DNA of 10,596 nucleotides from Oscillospiraceae bacterium (GTDB lineage: Bacteria; Bacillota; Clostridia; Saccharofermentanales; Saccharofermentanaceae), in contig CACXGG010000105.1 of NCBI GenBank assembly GCA_902767145.1, forward strand, positions 1-10,596. Direction: 5' to 3'. The translations under genes were made by a program, and so were the position numbers. Below are positions 1 through 7,378 of this stretch, piece after piece. Positions within the stretch are counted from its first letter, which is position 1. Each line of letters begins with the position of its first letter. A model generated the notes under the pieces. The model saw only the letters and a program-made list of their open reading frames with translations. It did not search any database and was not told where the DNA came from.

Positions 1-451
1 GAACGATAGCACGTCCAAGAGCAACACGCTGTCTCTGACCACCGGAAAGAGCCTTAGGCTTTCTCTCGAGGAGATGCTCGATCTCAAGGATCTTAGCTGC
101 TTCGGATACACGGCGGTTGATCTCGTCCTTAGGCATCTTCTTGAGCTTAAGGGAGAAAGCCATGTTATCTCTAACTGTCATGTGGGGATAGAGAGCGTAG
201 TTCTGGAAAACCATTGCGATATCTCTGTCCTTAGGAAGAACGTCGTTGATAAGACGATCCTCGATGTAGATCTCACCTTCTGAAATATCTTCAAGTCCGG
301 CGAGCATACGAAGTGTTGTTGACTTACCACAACCGGAAGGTCCTACGAGGATAACGAACTCCTTATCAGCTACCTCAAGGTTGAAGTCAGAAACAGCAAC
401 AACGCCGCCGTCGTACTTCTTGTAAACATGCTGGAAAGATAAACTTGCCAT
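1..451 (-). CDS. Sugar ABC transporter ATP-binding protein (MsmX/UgpC/MalK family), N-terminal part only
   Basis: Cytoplasmic ATPase that powers import of oligosaccharides or glycerol-phosphate-type substrates. Only the first 150 residues are in the window; the 3' end is beyond base 1. Visible motifs are Walker [10 protein letters not shown] (residues 37-45), the Q-loop [11 protein letters not shown] (80-90, Q83) and the ABC signature LSGGQRQR (135-142). These short motifs and their spacing match the CUT1-type ATPases that often serve several sugar importers. Walker B, the H-loop and the C-terminal regulatory (TOBE-type) domain would lie outside. The ATG at 449-451 follows a GGAGG at 463-467 (minus strand) at 11 bases. 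Codon choice differs from the arg operon: proline is mostly CCT and arginine CGT or AGA with no AGG, as often seen in highly expressed genes. Which sugar it serves cannot be told from here. Family assignment is firm; gene symbol (msmX or ugpC) is not. Confidence 0.95.
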   Translation of the reverse strand, partial: MASLSFQHVYKKYDGGVVAVSDFNLEVADKEFVILVGPSGCGKSTTLRMLAGLEDISEGEIYIEDRLINDVLPKDRDIAMVFQNYALYPHMTVRDNMAFSLKLKKMPKDEINRRVSEAAKILEIEHLLERKPKALSGGQRQRVALGRAIV

Positions 452-462
452 ATAGATCAATA

Positions 463-505
463 CCTCCAAAACGCCCCTGTGGGCTTTTTACTACGGATAA
501 TATAC
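463..505 (-). promoter_or_regulatory. Leader of the ABC ATPase gene: possible extended -10, small hairpin, GGAGG
   Basis: On the minus strand, TGGTATATT (about 507-499) fits an extended -10 element (TGnTATATT), but I find no good -35 at the right distance. Between it and the GGAGG at 463-467 is a small hairpin with stem GCCC/GGGC (473-476 with 481-484) and loop CTGT, just 5' of the ribosome binding site. On the plus strand the same hairpin is followed by five T's, so it could instead act as a weak terminator. The promoter call is tentative; the hairpin is directly visible. Confidence 0.35.
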
Positions 506-670
506 CAAAGTGTAATGGCCGCTTCTATATGACAACATATCCAAAAAAAATTAGGCTGATTTGTATTTTATTTCTTCGTTTTTGCCTCATTTTTTTACAT
601 TTTACACACCCGTGTTGCAGGGCTTTTGTGCATTTCTTCCAAGTTAGTGCCAAAAACAGTCCGAAAACGA

Positions 671-699
671 TTGACTTTTGAATATTTATACAGTATATT
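671..699 (+). promoter_or_regulatory. Sigma-A promoter of the arg operon
   Basis: TTGACT at 671-676 and TATATT at 694-699 are separated by exactly 17 bases, each one base off consensus. Transcription should start near 706, giving a leader of about 100 bases before the argC start at 804. It is the only good plus-strand promoter upstream of argC, and the tight spacing of the genes downstream suggests it drives argC through the GNAT gene. Confidence 0.75.
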
Positions 700-713
700 G
701 CATAAATCATACA
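679..713 (+). promoter_or_regulatory. Candidate tandem ArgR operator (two ARG boxes)
   Basis: Box 1, TGAATATTTATACA (679-692), differs by one base from the 14-base ARG-box core TGAAT-WWWW-ATTCA. Box 2, TGCATAAATCATACA (699-713), has a matching left half (TGCAT) and a right half ATACA identical to box 1's, with one extra central base. The half-sites are offset by 20-21 bases, about two helical turns, which is the known arrangement for hexameric ArgR/AhrC binding. The pair covers the promoter spacer, the -10 and the start point, a position suited to repression by arginine. The base matches are seen; the regulator itself is inferred. Confidence 0.55.
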
Positions 714-745
714 TGGTGATTATAACGAAACTGTAATCCCATAAG

Positions 746-759
746 ACCCCCTGCGGGGT
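746..759 (+). other. Small hairpin in argC leader
   Basis: ACCCC (746-750), loop CTGC, GGGGT (755-759) forms a 5-bp GC-rich stem in the transcribed leader about 45 bases before the argC start. No U-run follows, so it does not look like a terminator. It may only stabilise the messenger's 5' region. Confidence 0.4.
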
Positions 760-803
760 TAAGATAATATGGTATGGATATTAATAATAAAGGAATAACA
801 AAT

Positions 804-1859
804 ATGGAAAAGATAAAGGTCAGTATCATAGGATCCACCGGATATGTGGGCGCGGAAGTCGTACACGGTTTCCTGAACCATCCCGGAGTGGAGCTTGTCC
901 ATCTCACATCCCAGTCCTTCGAGGGTAAGAAGTTCTCCGACATCTATCCCGTATACAGAGGCATCTGCGATATCGTCCTGGACAATCCGGACCCCGCTGA
1001 AGTAGCCAAGGACAGCGACCTGGTGGTAACTGCACTTCCCCACGGCGTATCCTCTAAGACAGTCCCCCTTCTCGTGGAGGCAGGCTGCCGCGTAATAGAC
1101 CACAGCGGCGACTTCAGGTACAAGGACCTTTCCACATATGAGAAGTCCTATAAGCTGGAGCATCCCCATCCGGAACTTCTTTCCACTGCCGTTTACGGTC
1201 TTCCCGAGATCTACAGGAAGGATCTCCGCGAAGCAAAGATCGTGGCAAATCCCGGATGCTATCCCACATGTTCACTGACAGCACTGGCGCCCTTCCTCAA
1301 GGCACACCTTATCAACACCGCACCCATCATCATCGATGCGGTATCCGGAGTTACAGGTGCAGGAAGAAAGGCTGACCTGGCATATTCCTTCTGCGAGACG
1401 GACGAGGCCTTCAAGCCCTATGGTGTCGTGGGACACAGACATACAACAGAGATCGAGGAGCAGTGTTCCTTCCTTTACGGTGACAAGGTCAACGTATCCT
1501 TTACGCCCCACCTGGCCCCCTTCAAGAGAGGGATGCTCTGCACCATCTACTGCACTCCCTCCAAGGAGTTCACGGATGTATCCTCAGAGAAGATCAATGA
1601 GATATATAAGGAATATTATAAGGACGAGCACTTCGTCAGAGCCCTGGACGGGAAAGACCTTCCCGACGTCAAAGCGGTAAACGGCTCCAACTACATAGAC
1701 GTGAACGGAGTCTACGATCCGGTAAATGGGCTCATCAAGCTCTTCTCAGCCCAGGATAATCTTGGTAAGGGAGCAGCCCTTCAGGCAATACAGGCATTTA
1801 ACGTAATGTTCGGCTTCGACGAGAAGACCGGACTTGAGACAATTATAAGAGGAGTATGA
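804..1859 (+). CDS. argC: N-acetyl-gamma-glutamyl-phosphate reductase ArgC
   Basis: Third step of arginine synthesis: NADPH-dependent reduction of N-acetylglutamyl phosphate to N-acetylglutamate semialdehyde, in the cytoplasm. The 351-residue product has the nucleotide-binding loop GSTGYVG (residues 10-16), the catalytic cysteine in NPGCYPT (149-155, Cys152), the conserved HRHTTEI stretch (211-217) containing the active-site histidine, and the C-terminal [13 protein letters not shown] (321-333). Length is typical. I chose the ATG at 804: AGGA (791-794) sits 9 bases upstream and the protein starts directly at the Rossmann beta strand ([10 protein letters not shown]). An in-frame ATG at 774 would add ten polar residues but lacks a well-placed ribosome binding site. 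First gene of the arg operon; its 3' end (AGAGGAG, 1848-1854) holds the ribosome binding site for argB. Confidence 0.97.
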   Translation: MEKIKVSIIGSTGYVGAEVVHGFLNHPGVELVHLTSQSFEGKKFSDIYPVYRGICDIVLDNPDPAEVAKDSDLVVTALPHGVSSKTVPLLVEAGCRVIDHSGDFRYKDLSTYEKSYKLEHPHPELLSTAVYGLPEIYRKDLREAKIVANPGCYPTCSLTALAPFLKAHLINTAPIIIDAVSGVTGAGRKADLAYSFCETDEAFKPYGVVGHRHTTEIEEQCSFLYGDKVNVSFTPHLAPFKRGMLCTIYCTPSKEFTDVSSEKINEIYKEYYKDEHFVRALDGKDLPDVKAVNGSNYIDVNGVYDPVNGLIKLFSAQDNLGKGAALQAIQAFNVMFGFDEKTGLETIIRGV

Positions 1860-1863
1860 TCTT

Positions 1864-2793
1864 ATGGCAGGAAACGACAAGATGCCCGAGATATCGGGCG
1901 AGATGCAGAATAAGATAGACAGGGCTTCCATCCTTATCGAAGCTCTCCCCTACATGCGCAAGCTCAGGGGTCAGACCATCGTCATCAAGTACGGCGGAAA
2001 TGCCATGATCAACGAGGACCTGAAGCAGTCCGTTATGGACGACGTCACCCTCCTCAAGTACATCGGCATCAATCCCATCCTGGTACACGGCGGCGGACCC
2101 GACATCAATGATATGCTGGGCAGGATGGACATCGAGTCCCACTTCGTCAACGGCCTCCGTTACACTGATGCCGAGACCATGAAGGTGGCTCAGATGGTGC
2201 TCATCGGAAAGACCAACAAGGAGATCGTCTCCAACCTCAATGCCAAGGGCGCCAAGGCCATCGGTATCTGCGGCATAGACGGAAATCTCATCGAAGCAGA
2301 GAAGATGACAGAGGACAAGAACGGCGATCCCATCGACGTGGGATTTGTAGGTAAGATCAAGAAGATCAACACCAAGGTCATCGAGATGCTGGCAAATGAC
2401 GAATATATCCCCGTCATCGCTCCCATCGGTGTAGGAGCTGACGGCGAGAGCTATAACATAAATGCCGACACTGTCGCTGCAGAGGTCGCAGTAGCCCTGA
2501 AGGCAAGCAAGCTCATTACCCTCACCGACGTTCCCGGCGTCCTGGACAGCGAGAAGAGCCTCATCTCCATCCTGGACGAGCAGTCTATCGGAGAGTACGT
2601 GGATTCAGGAGCCATCACAGGAGGCATGATCCCCAAGATCAACGGCTGCCTTGACACGGTACAGAGAGGTGTACGAAGAGCCCACATCATCGACGGAAGG
2701 ATACCTCACAGCATCATACTTGAGATATTCACCGCAAAGGGCATCGGAACCATGATCGTAAAAGAAAGGAATAACTACCATGAGTGTGTATGA
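1864..2793 (+). CDS. argB: Acetylglutamate kinase ArgB, arginine-inhibited type
   Basis: Phosphorylates N-acetylglutamate with ATP, the usual controlled step of the acetylated arginine pathway. The 309-residue product shows the amino-acid-kinase motifs KYGGNAM (residues 42-48), HGGGP (74-78), NINADTVA (near 198-205) and GGMIPK (near 254-259). An extra N-terminal helix ([17 protein letters not shown], about 18-34) precedes the kinase core, and the C-terminal segment [17 protein letters not shown] is present. In the characterised family both are hallmarks of hexameric kinases inhibited by arginine, so feedback control is inferred; forms without the helix are dimeric and insensitive. The gene starts 4 bases after argC. 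The argD start lies inside its last codons (14-base overlap), and AAGGA at 2766-2770 within argB serves argD. The first 12 or so residues are polar and probably disordered. Confidence 0.97.
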   Translation: MAGNDKMPEISGEMQNKIDRASILIEALPYMRKLRGQTIVIKYGGNAMINEDLKQSVMDDVTLLKYIGINPILVHGGGPDINDMLGRMDIESHFVNGLRYTDAETMKVAQMVLIGKTNKEIVSNLNAKGAKAIGICGIDGNLIEAEKMTEDKNGDPIDVGFVGKIKKINTKVIEMLANDEYIPVIAPIGVGADGESYNINADTVAAEVAVALKASKLITLTDVPGVLDSEKSLISILDEQSIGEYVDSGAITGGMIPKINGCLDTVQRGVRRAHIIDGRIPHSIILEIFTAKGIGTMIVKERNNYHECV

Positions 2794-4078
2794 GGATTTT
2801 AACTTAACCAAGGATTTCGACAAGGATTACTGCCTCCAGGTCTTCGCTCCCCTGGACGTTGCGTTCATCAAGGGCAAGGGCTCTTATCTCTATGACCAGA
2901 GCGGCAGGAAGTATCTGGACATGATCGGCGGCATCGCCGTAAATTCCCTGGGACATAACCATCCCGCCCTGACATCAGCTCTCAAGAAGCAGGTGTCTGA
3001 ACTTATCCACTGCGGCAACTACTACTATATCCCCCAGAGGTCTTCCCTGGCATATAAGCTCTGCAGGTACAGCTTTGCAGACAAGTGCTTCTTCAGCAAT
3101 TCAGGCGCCGAGGCAAACGAGGCTGCCATCAAGCTGGCAAGGGGCTACTTCTACTACAAGGGTGAGGACCGCTATGAGATCATCACCGCAAAGATGAGCT
3201 TCCACGGAAGGACCATGGGCACCATCGCTGCCACAGGCCAGGAGAAGTTCAGGAAGCCCTTCGAGCCCAACCTTCCCGGCTTTAAGTACGTTACATATAA
3301 CAACTTCGATGAGCTGGAGGAAGCCGTTACACCCAACACTGCAGCAGTAATGCTGGAGCTCATCCAGGGCGAGAGCGGCGTGCATCCCGCAGACCAGGAG
3401 TATATAAAGAACGTAAGGAAGCTCTGCAACGAAAAGGGCATCCTTCTCATCATCGACGAGGTACAGACAGGTATCGGCAGGACCGGAAGGCTCTTCTGCT
3501 ATGAGAACTACGGCATCACTCCGGACATCATGTCACTGGCCAAGGGTCTCGGCGGCGGCGTTCCCATCGGAGCTACCCTCTGCACCGCTAAGGTTGCATC
3601 AGGCTTCAAGGTGGGAGACCACGGATCCACCTTCGGCGGCAACCCCCTGGCATGTACTGCAGGAAACGTGGTAATGGACCAGTTTATCGACAAGGATCTC
3701 CTTTCCACGGTAAACAAGACAAGCAGCCTTCTTTTCGCTGAGCTCCAGAACCTGAAGAACAAGTACAGCACTATAGCAAGCGTAAGGGGCATGGGACTTC
3801 TCATCGGTATCGAGTTCACCCCCGGCATCTCCGCTTCCCTCCTTCGGGAAAGGCTCCTGAGCGAAGGCGTCCTGGTAAGTGCCATCGGCACATCCACCAT
3901 AAGGATCGCACCTCCCCTCAACCTGTCGGATGCCGACGCAAAGGTATTCATCAAGAAGCTCACCAGGATCTTAAAGGATCAGAAGAAGCGTCCCCTGAGC
4001 GAGACAGCCGCTTACGGCTCCACCGCATCAGAACCCGTCAAGAGGGAAGATCACATCGAAAAGGAACTGGAGGAATAA
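2780..4078 (+). CDS. argD: Acetylornithine aminotransferase ArgD
   Basis: PLP-dependent class III aminotransferase that turns N-acetylglutamate semialdehyde into N-acetylornithine with glutamate as donor; in some bacteria the same enzyme also serves lysine synthesis. Visible motifs: [19 protein letters not shown] (residues 105-123), FHGRT (141-145), [11 protein letters not shown] (226-236), [14 protein letters not shown] with the PLP lysine K255, and [14 protein letters not shown] (283-296). At 432 residues it is about 30 longer than the usual 390-400; the surplus is a charged C-terminal tail after residue 400, rich in K, E, S and A, with no counterpart I recognise. The ATG at 2780 has AAGGA 9 bases upstream and overlaps argB by 14 bases, suggesting coupled translation. 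Its last codons contain the GGAGGAA that serves argF. Confidence 0.96.
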   Translation: MSVYEDFNLTKDFDKDYCLQVFAPLDVAFIKGKGSYLYDQSGRKYLDMIGGIAVNSLGHNHPALTSALKKQVSELIHCGNYYYIPQRSSLAYKLCRYSFADKCFFSNSGAEANEAAIKLARGYFYYKGEDRYEIITAKMSFHGRTMGTIAATGQEKFRKPFEPNLPGFKYVTYNNFDELEEAVTPNTAAVMLELIQGESGVHPADQEYIKNVRKLCNEKGILLIIDEVQTGIGRTGRLFCYENYGITPDIMSLAKGLGGGVPIGATLCTAKVASGFKVGDHGSTFGGNPLACTAGNVVMDQFIDKDLLSTVNKTSSLLFAELQNLKNKYSTIASVRGMGLLIGIEFTPGISASLLRERLLSEGVLVSAIGTSTIRIAPPLNLSDADAKVFIKKLTRILKDQKKRPLSETAAYGSTASEPVKREDHIEKELEE

Positions 4079-4081
4079 GAG

Positions 4082-5008
4082 ATGAAGCATTTTATAGATC
4101 TGCACGAAGACGTTGGAATAGAGGAGCTGTCCTATCTTCTCGACCTGGCAGCTGACATGAAGAAGAAGACAAAGACCGGTATCGAGCATCACTACCTTAA
4201 CGGCAAGTCCCTGGGTATGATCTTTACCAAGTCCTCCACCAGGACCAGGGTCTCCTTCGAGGTCGGTATGTACCAGCTGGGCGGCCAGGCTCTCTTTCTC
4301 AGCAATAACGACATCCAGATCGGACGCGGCGAGACCATCTACGATACGGCCCACGTTCTCTCCGGCATGCTGGACGGCATCATGATCAGGACATTCAAGC
4401 ATTCAGACGTTACGGATCTGGCAAAGTACGGATCCATCCCCATCATCAACGGCCTTACAGACGACCAGCATCCCACCCAGATGATCGCTGACCTTCTTAC
4501 CATCAAGGAGGTAAAAGGCGAGCTCAAGGGTCTTAAGCTGGCTTATGTAGGTGACGGAAACAACGTGGCCAACTCCCTTCTCCAGGCATGCGCCAAGGCA
4601 GGAATGGATGTTGCCATCGGATCCCCCAAGGACTACACCTGCCCCGACAAGTATGTCCAGCAGGCCCTTACAGATGCAAAGGTAACAGGTTCCAAGGTCC
4701 TTATGACCACAGATCCCTTCGAGGCATGTAAGGATGCAGATGTCATCTATACAGACACCTGGACATCCATGGGCCAGGAGGAAGAAAAGGCCAAGAGGGT
4801 CGGGATCTTCAAGGACTATCAGGTAAACAGCGCCCTCATGTCAGTGGCAAAGAAGGATGCCATGTTCCTTCACTGCCTCCCCGCCTACCGCGGATATGAA
4901 GTGACAGAGGACGTTATCGACGGTCCACAGAGCTTCGTATTCCAGGAAGCCGAGAACAGGCTCCACGCTCACAAGGCAATCCTTGTAAACTGCTTCCTTA
5001 ATGATTGA
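4082..5008 (+). CDS. argF: Ornithine carbamoyltransferase ArgF
   Basis: Condenses ornithine with carbamoyl phosphate to give citrulline. The 308-residue product has the carbamoyl-phosphate motif STRT (52-55, in KSSTRTRVSFE), HPTQ (130-133), the ornithine-specific DTWTSMGQ loop (225-232) and HCLPAYRG (264-271). The SMG loop and HCLPA point to true ornithine transcarbamylase rather than aspartate or acetylornithine transcarbamylase. Its place directly after argD, under the arg promoter, suggests the anabolic enzyme rather than the arginine-deiminase pathway version. GGAGGAA (4069-4075), inside the end of argD, is a strong ribosome binding site 6-7 bases before the ATG; the intergenic gap is three bases. 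The next gene begins within its last codons. Confidence 0.96.
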   Translation: MKHFIDLHEDVGIEELSYLLDLAADMKKKTKTGIEHHYLNGKSLGMIFTKSSTRTRVSFEVGMYQLGGQALFLSNNDIQIGRGETIYDTAHVLSGMLDGIMIRTFKHSDVTDLAKYGSIPIINGLTDDQHPTQMIADLLTIKEVKGELKGLKLAYVGDGNNVANSLLQACAKAGMDVAIGSPKDYTCPDKYVQQALTDAKVTGSKVLMTTDPFEACKDADVIYTDTWTSMGQEEEKAKRVGIFKDYQVNSALMSVAKKDAMFLHCLPAYRGYEVTEDVIDGPQSFVFQEAENRLHAHKAILVNCFLND

Positions 5009-5528
5009 TCTCATACTCCGCAAAGCCCTAAGGTCTGATGCCCCACTGGTCTCAGACCTTATTCATGAGGCGATGGAATCCTACCGCAAAGATTCGGGCA
5101 TCACAAAAGGGATGCTGGAGTCCCTGACGGAGAGCATAGAATCCGTGGAGGACAGGATTGAAAAGAACCACTGTCTCTGCCTTTTCGCTGATAACACTCC
5201 CGTGGGAACAGTGACGGTCTCCATCATAGACAATCCAATGAAGTATAACTTTTCCCGGAAGACATATGAGATGCTCAAGGATCACGAAAAGGCGGCCTAT
5301 ATCTCCAGGTTCGCAGTGGCGGACTCCCTCAGGAAGACCGGCCTTGGCTTAAAGCTCATGGACGCCGCACTGGATCTTCCGGAATGCAAAGACTGCGGCA
5401 TAGTCCTTCTCCATACCGCAGTCTCAAATAAGAACATGTGTGAATTCTATGCCAACAGAGGCTTTGTCCTGGTGGACAGCGAGACCTCAAGAGGCTACAG
5501 GCGAGGACTTTTCGCCAGGGTGCTTTAG
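5001..5528 (+). CDS. GNAT-family N-acetyltransferase at the end of the arg operon
   Basis: A 175-residue single-domain GNAT protein that should transfer an acetyl group from acetyl-CoA to an amine; substrate unknown. The N-terminus (LILRKALRSDAPLVSDLI) is the usual first strand and helix, and motif A AAYISRFAVADSLRKTGLGLKLMDAA contains the CoA-binding R-x-x-G-x-G at residues 111-116. Motif B follows as NKNMCEFYANRGFV (143-156). The ATG at 5001 overlaps the argF stop by 8 bases and has no clear ribosome binding site of its own, so it is probably translated by coupling to argF. That arrangement ties it to arginine synthesis. It could be an acetylglutamate synthase-like enzyme, but general GNAT motifs do not show this; a protein or metabolite acetyltransferase is equally possible. 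Its 3' end overlaps ispE on the other strand by 4 bases. Confidence 0.88.
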   Translation: MIDLILRKALRSDAPLVSDLIHEAMESYRKDSGITKGMLESLTESIESVEDRIEKNHCLCLFADNTPVGTVTVSIIDNPMKYNFSRKTYEMLKDHEKAAYISRFAVADSLRKTGLGLKLMDAALDLPECKDCGIVLLHTAVSNKNMCEFYANRGFVLVDSETSRGYRRGLFARVL

Positions 5529-6421
5529 ATCATGGACGTCCTGAATATTTGACAGTCTTCCGGAAGGCCGCCCGCTATGAGTCCCTCATAGGCGCGGTCC
5601 CTTTTTTCCACTGAATCAAATATACCGAAAACAGAAGACCCGGACCCGGTCATAAGAGAAAATACGCTCCCGCTGTCCTCAAGGAGCGAGACGAGCTGGC
5701 CGATCCTCGGAACGAGTTCCTCAGCAGGTCTTTGAAGGTCATTTACCATTATCGGGGATACTTTCCTTATCCTTTCAAGAGGAACGGTCTTCCCGTCACT
5801 GAAAGCTGAGAGGATCTGCCTTCTGTATCCCTCCTGATCATAGGGCACATACTCGGAATCCACCTTATTAAAGCAGATCCCCGTAGATACTCCCTCCGAC
5901 GGTTTTATAAGGATCACCGGAAGTCCCGCACAGGAAGGGAGAGGGGTAACTATATCACCTATCCCCTCGCAAAGGCATGTTCCGCCATTAAGGAAAAAGG
6001 GAACATCAGCTCCCAGGCTTGCTGCCATCTCCAGAAGTTCACCATCATCCAGCGGATCACCGTAATATTCCTGAAGGATCTTAAGGATACAGGCAGCATC
6101 GGAGCTCCCTCCGCCAAGTCCCGCCTGGGAAGGGATATTCTTGACCGCCCTTATGGAAGTAAACTGAGGCCTGACACCGGCCTTCCTGTAAAAGGCATCA
6201 GCCGCCCTGAAGCAGAGATCCTTTGTCTTATCCTCACAGACAGAGCCCTCAAGTCCGATATCAAAGGGCATGTCATCATCGATCGTAACCTCGATGGTAT
6301 CGGAGATATCTATCTCCTGAAAGACAGAGAAGAGGTCGTGATAACCATTATCCCTTCTCCCCGTCACACGAAGGAATATATTGATCTTTGCGAAGGCTTC
6401 CCGCTCTATTGTCTTCCTCAT
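5525..6421 (-). CDS. ispE: 4-diphosphocytidyl-2-C-methyl-D-erythritol kinase IspE
   Basis: GHMP-family kinase of the non-mevalonate (MEP) pathway; it phosphorylates CDP-methylerythritol with ATP on the way to isoprenoid precursors. The 298-residue product has the substrate-site lysine in AKINIFLRVTGRRDNGYH (11-28, K12), the ATP loop PSQAGLGGGSSDAA (97-110), the catalytic aspartate in LGADVPFF (D139) and the C-terminal GHMP motif MTGSGSSVFGIF (257-268). Length is normal. The ATG at 6419-6421 has GGAG (6433-6436) 11 bases upstream. Its stop overlaps the GNAT stop by 4 bases in convergent orientation. In Bacillus subtilis ispE lies close downstream of veg; here veg is about 1.4 kb upstream on the same strand. 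I find no convincing promoter, though TATAAT-like hexamers occur at 6442-6465. Confidence 0.96.
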   Translation of the reverse strand: MRKTIEREAFAKINIFLRVTGRRDNGYHDLFSVFQEIDISDTIEVTIDDDMPFDIGLEGSVCEDKTKDLCFRAADAFYRKAGVRPQFTSIRAVKNIPSQAGLGGGSSDAACILKILQEYYGDPLDDGELLEMAASLGADVPFFLNGGTCLCEGIGDIVTPLPSCAGLPVILIKPSEGVSTGICFNKVDSEYVPYDQEGYRRQILSAFSDGKTVPLERIRKVSPIMVNDLQRPAEELVPRIGQLVSLLEDSGSVFSLMTGSGSSVFGIFDSVEKRDRAYEGLIAGGLPEDCQIFRTSMI

Positions 6422-6664
6422 CTGCTCATTATCTCCGGAAAATTATATTATATGTAATGATTATACAGGAGCTCTTCCCTGTATGCACATCCTTCAGGTC
6501 ACAGCCAGTTCAGGCCATCTTGTCCGTATTTTGACATTTTTAACAATTAATCGCCGATAAATCCAAACAAATGTCAAATGTAAAAAGTATTTGTTATGCT
6601 CTATCCTATTGTATGTATGTAAAAATTAAATGACCAAAAAGAAACGGGTACAAGAGGAATACCT
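6422..6664. other. Divergent intergenic region between ispE and the S51 peptidase gene
   Basis: About 240 non-coding bases. It contains the 9-bp inverted repeat at 6531-6577 and, on the plus strand, TGTTATGCT at 6592-6600, which fits an extended -10 with no matching -35. AT-rich TATAAT-like words lie near ispE (6442-6465, minus sense). No terminator hairpin or RNA gene is visible. Confidence 0.6.
6531..6577. repeat. Perfect 9-bp inverted repeat in the ispE / S51 divergent region
   Basis: TTGACATTT (6531-6539) and AAATGTCAA (6569-6577) are exact reverse complements 29 bases apart, midway between two divergent genes. Each arm contains a consensus -35 hexamer TTGACA, one reading toward each gene, but the -10 positions are poor (CGATAA on plus with an 18-base spacer; GATTAA on minus with about 19). 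It could be two face-to-face promoters or a regulator's operator. The repeat is seen; either role is inferred. Confidence 0.5.
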
Positions 6665-7378
6665 ATGAAACTGTTTTTAACATCAAACCCCTTCCTCCCT
6701 GATGGCTCCATCAACGAGGAAAATGAATTCATCTGGAATATCAAGTACAGTCTCCCCTATGAGACAAATGCCCTGTTCGTATCTTCATCCTACAGGGACA
6801 CCCTTACAAACGACAGACAGGCAACAATGATAAAGGACGCCTTCAACACCAAAGGTATCTTCTTTAACAAGATGGATGTGCTGGACCTGCGCACAGCTTC
6901 CATGACCAGGGAAGAGATCGTTGCCCATAACTTTATAATCCTGGCCGGAGGTCATGTGCCCACCCAGAATGAATTTATGAAGATAACCGGACTTCGCAGA
7001 AAGCTCGAAGGCTATGATGGAACTATCATGGGCATCAGCGCCGGATCGATGAATGCCGCTGATGAAGTCTATGTCCTTCCGGAGAAGAAGGGTGAGGCAT
7101 TAGACAGCAGCTTCCCGCGTTTTGAAGCAGGACTCGGACTTACAAAGCTTCAGATAATCCCACATTATGATGAGACAATAGCATCATCAGTAGACGGCCT
7201 TTCCATCAGGGAACGCATACTCTTTGACAGCAAGGGCAAGAAGTTCCTCGGTCTTCCCGACGGAAGCTATGTCATGTGCACAGACGGTGTGGAACTCGTA
7301 TATGGCGATCACTATAAGGTCGAGAACAGGCTCTTCACCAAGGTGGACGCAGGATTCATGGCAAAATCATTCGCCTGA
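6665..7378 (+). CDS. Peptidase S51 family protein (dipeptidase E-like)
   Basis: A 237-residue cytoplasmic protein of the peptidase S51 / class I glutamine-amidotransferase-like fold. The nucleophile elbow GISAGS (residues 123-128) holds the predicted catalytic Ser125, and IIPHYDE (164-170) supplies His167. LAGGHVPTQ (93-101) matches the glycine-rich loop of the family and LPDGSYVMCTDG (197-208) the C-terminal strand pair. Characterised relatives are aspartyl dipeptidase PepE and, more distantly, cyanophycinase. The third catalytic residue is not certain; E140 or D147 lie in the expected region. No signal peptide. AGAGGAA sits about 5 bases before the ATG. It is a single plus-strand gene between minus-strand genes, and its last 12 bases overlap the end of the next gene. 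The actual substrate is unknown. Confidence 0.88.
   Translation: MKLFLTSNPFLPDGSINEENEFIWNIKYSLPYETNALFVSSSYRDTLTNDRQATMIKDAFNTKGIFFNKMDVLDLRTASMTREEIVAHNFIILAGGHVPTQNEFMKITGLRRKLEGYDGTIMGISAGSMNAADEVYVLPEKKGEALDSSFPRFEAGLGLTKLQIIPHYDETIASSVDGLSIRERILFDSKGKKFLGLPDGSYVMCTDGVELVYGDHYKVENRLFTKVDAGFMAKSFA

Larger units (their letters stand above)
452..803. other. Divergent intergenic region between ABC ATPase and argC
   Basis: An AT-rich, non-coding gap of about 350 bases. The right-hand part holds the arg operon promoter with candidate ArgR boxes and a short leader hairpin; the left-hand part holds the ATPase gene's ribosome binding site, a small hairpin and a possible extended -10. The middle (about 540-660) is T-rich on the plus strand with nothing I recognise. 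Small open frames here lack ribosome binding sites and look random. Confidence 0.8.

Noticed and set aside
445..710. Small open frames on both strands in the ABC ATPase / argC gap
   Set aside because: T-rich or A-rich composition, no ribosome binding sites, no family resemblance; overlap promoter elements.
746..759. Leader hairpin as an arginine attenuator or riboswitch
   Set aside because: The stem is only 5 bp, has no U-run, and there is no competing structure or arginine-rich leader peptide in the roughly 100-base leader.
774..803. Alternative argC start ten codons upstream
   Set aside because: No ribosome binding site at a suitable distance, whereas 804 has AGGA at 9 bases and begins at the conserved Rossmann strand.
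759..1169. 136-codon open frame on the minus strand across the argC start
   Set aside because: Shadow of argC; covers the promoter side leader and shows no family features.
4082..5008. Reading argF as a catabolic, putrescine or acetylornithine transcarbamylase
   Set aside because: It has the ornithine-type SMG loop and HCLPA motif and sits directly behind argD under the arg promoter.
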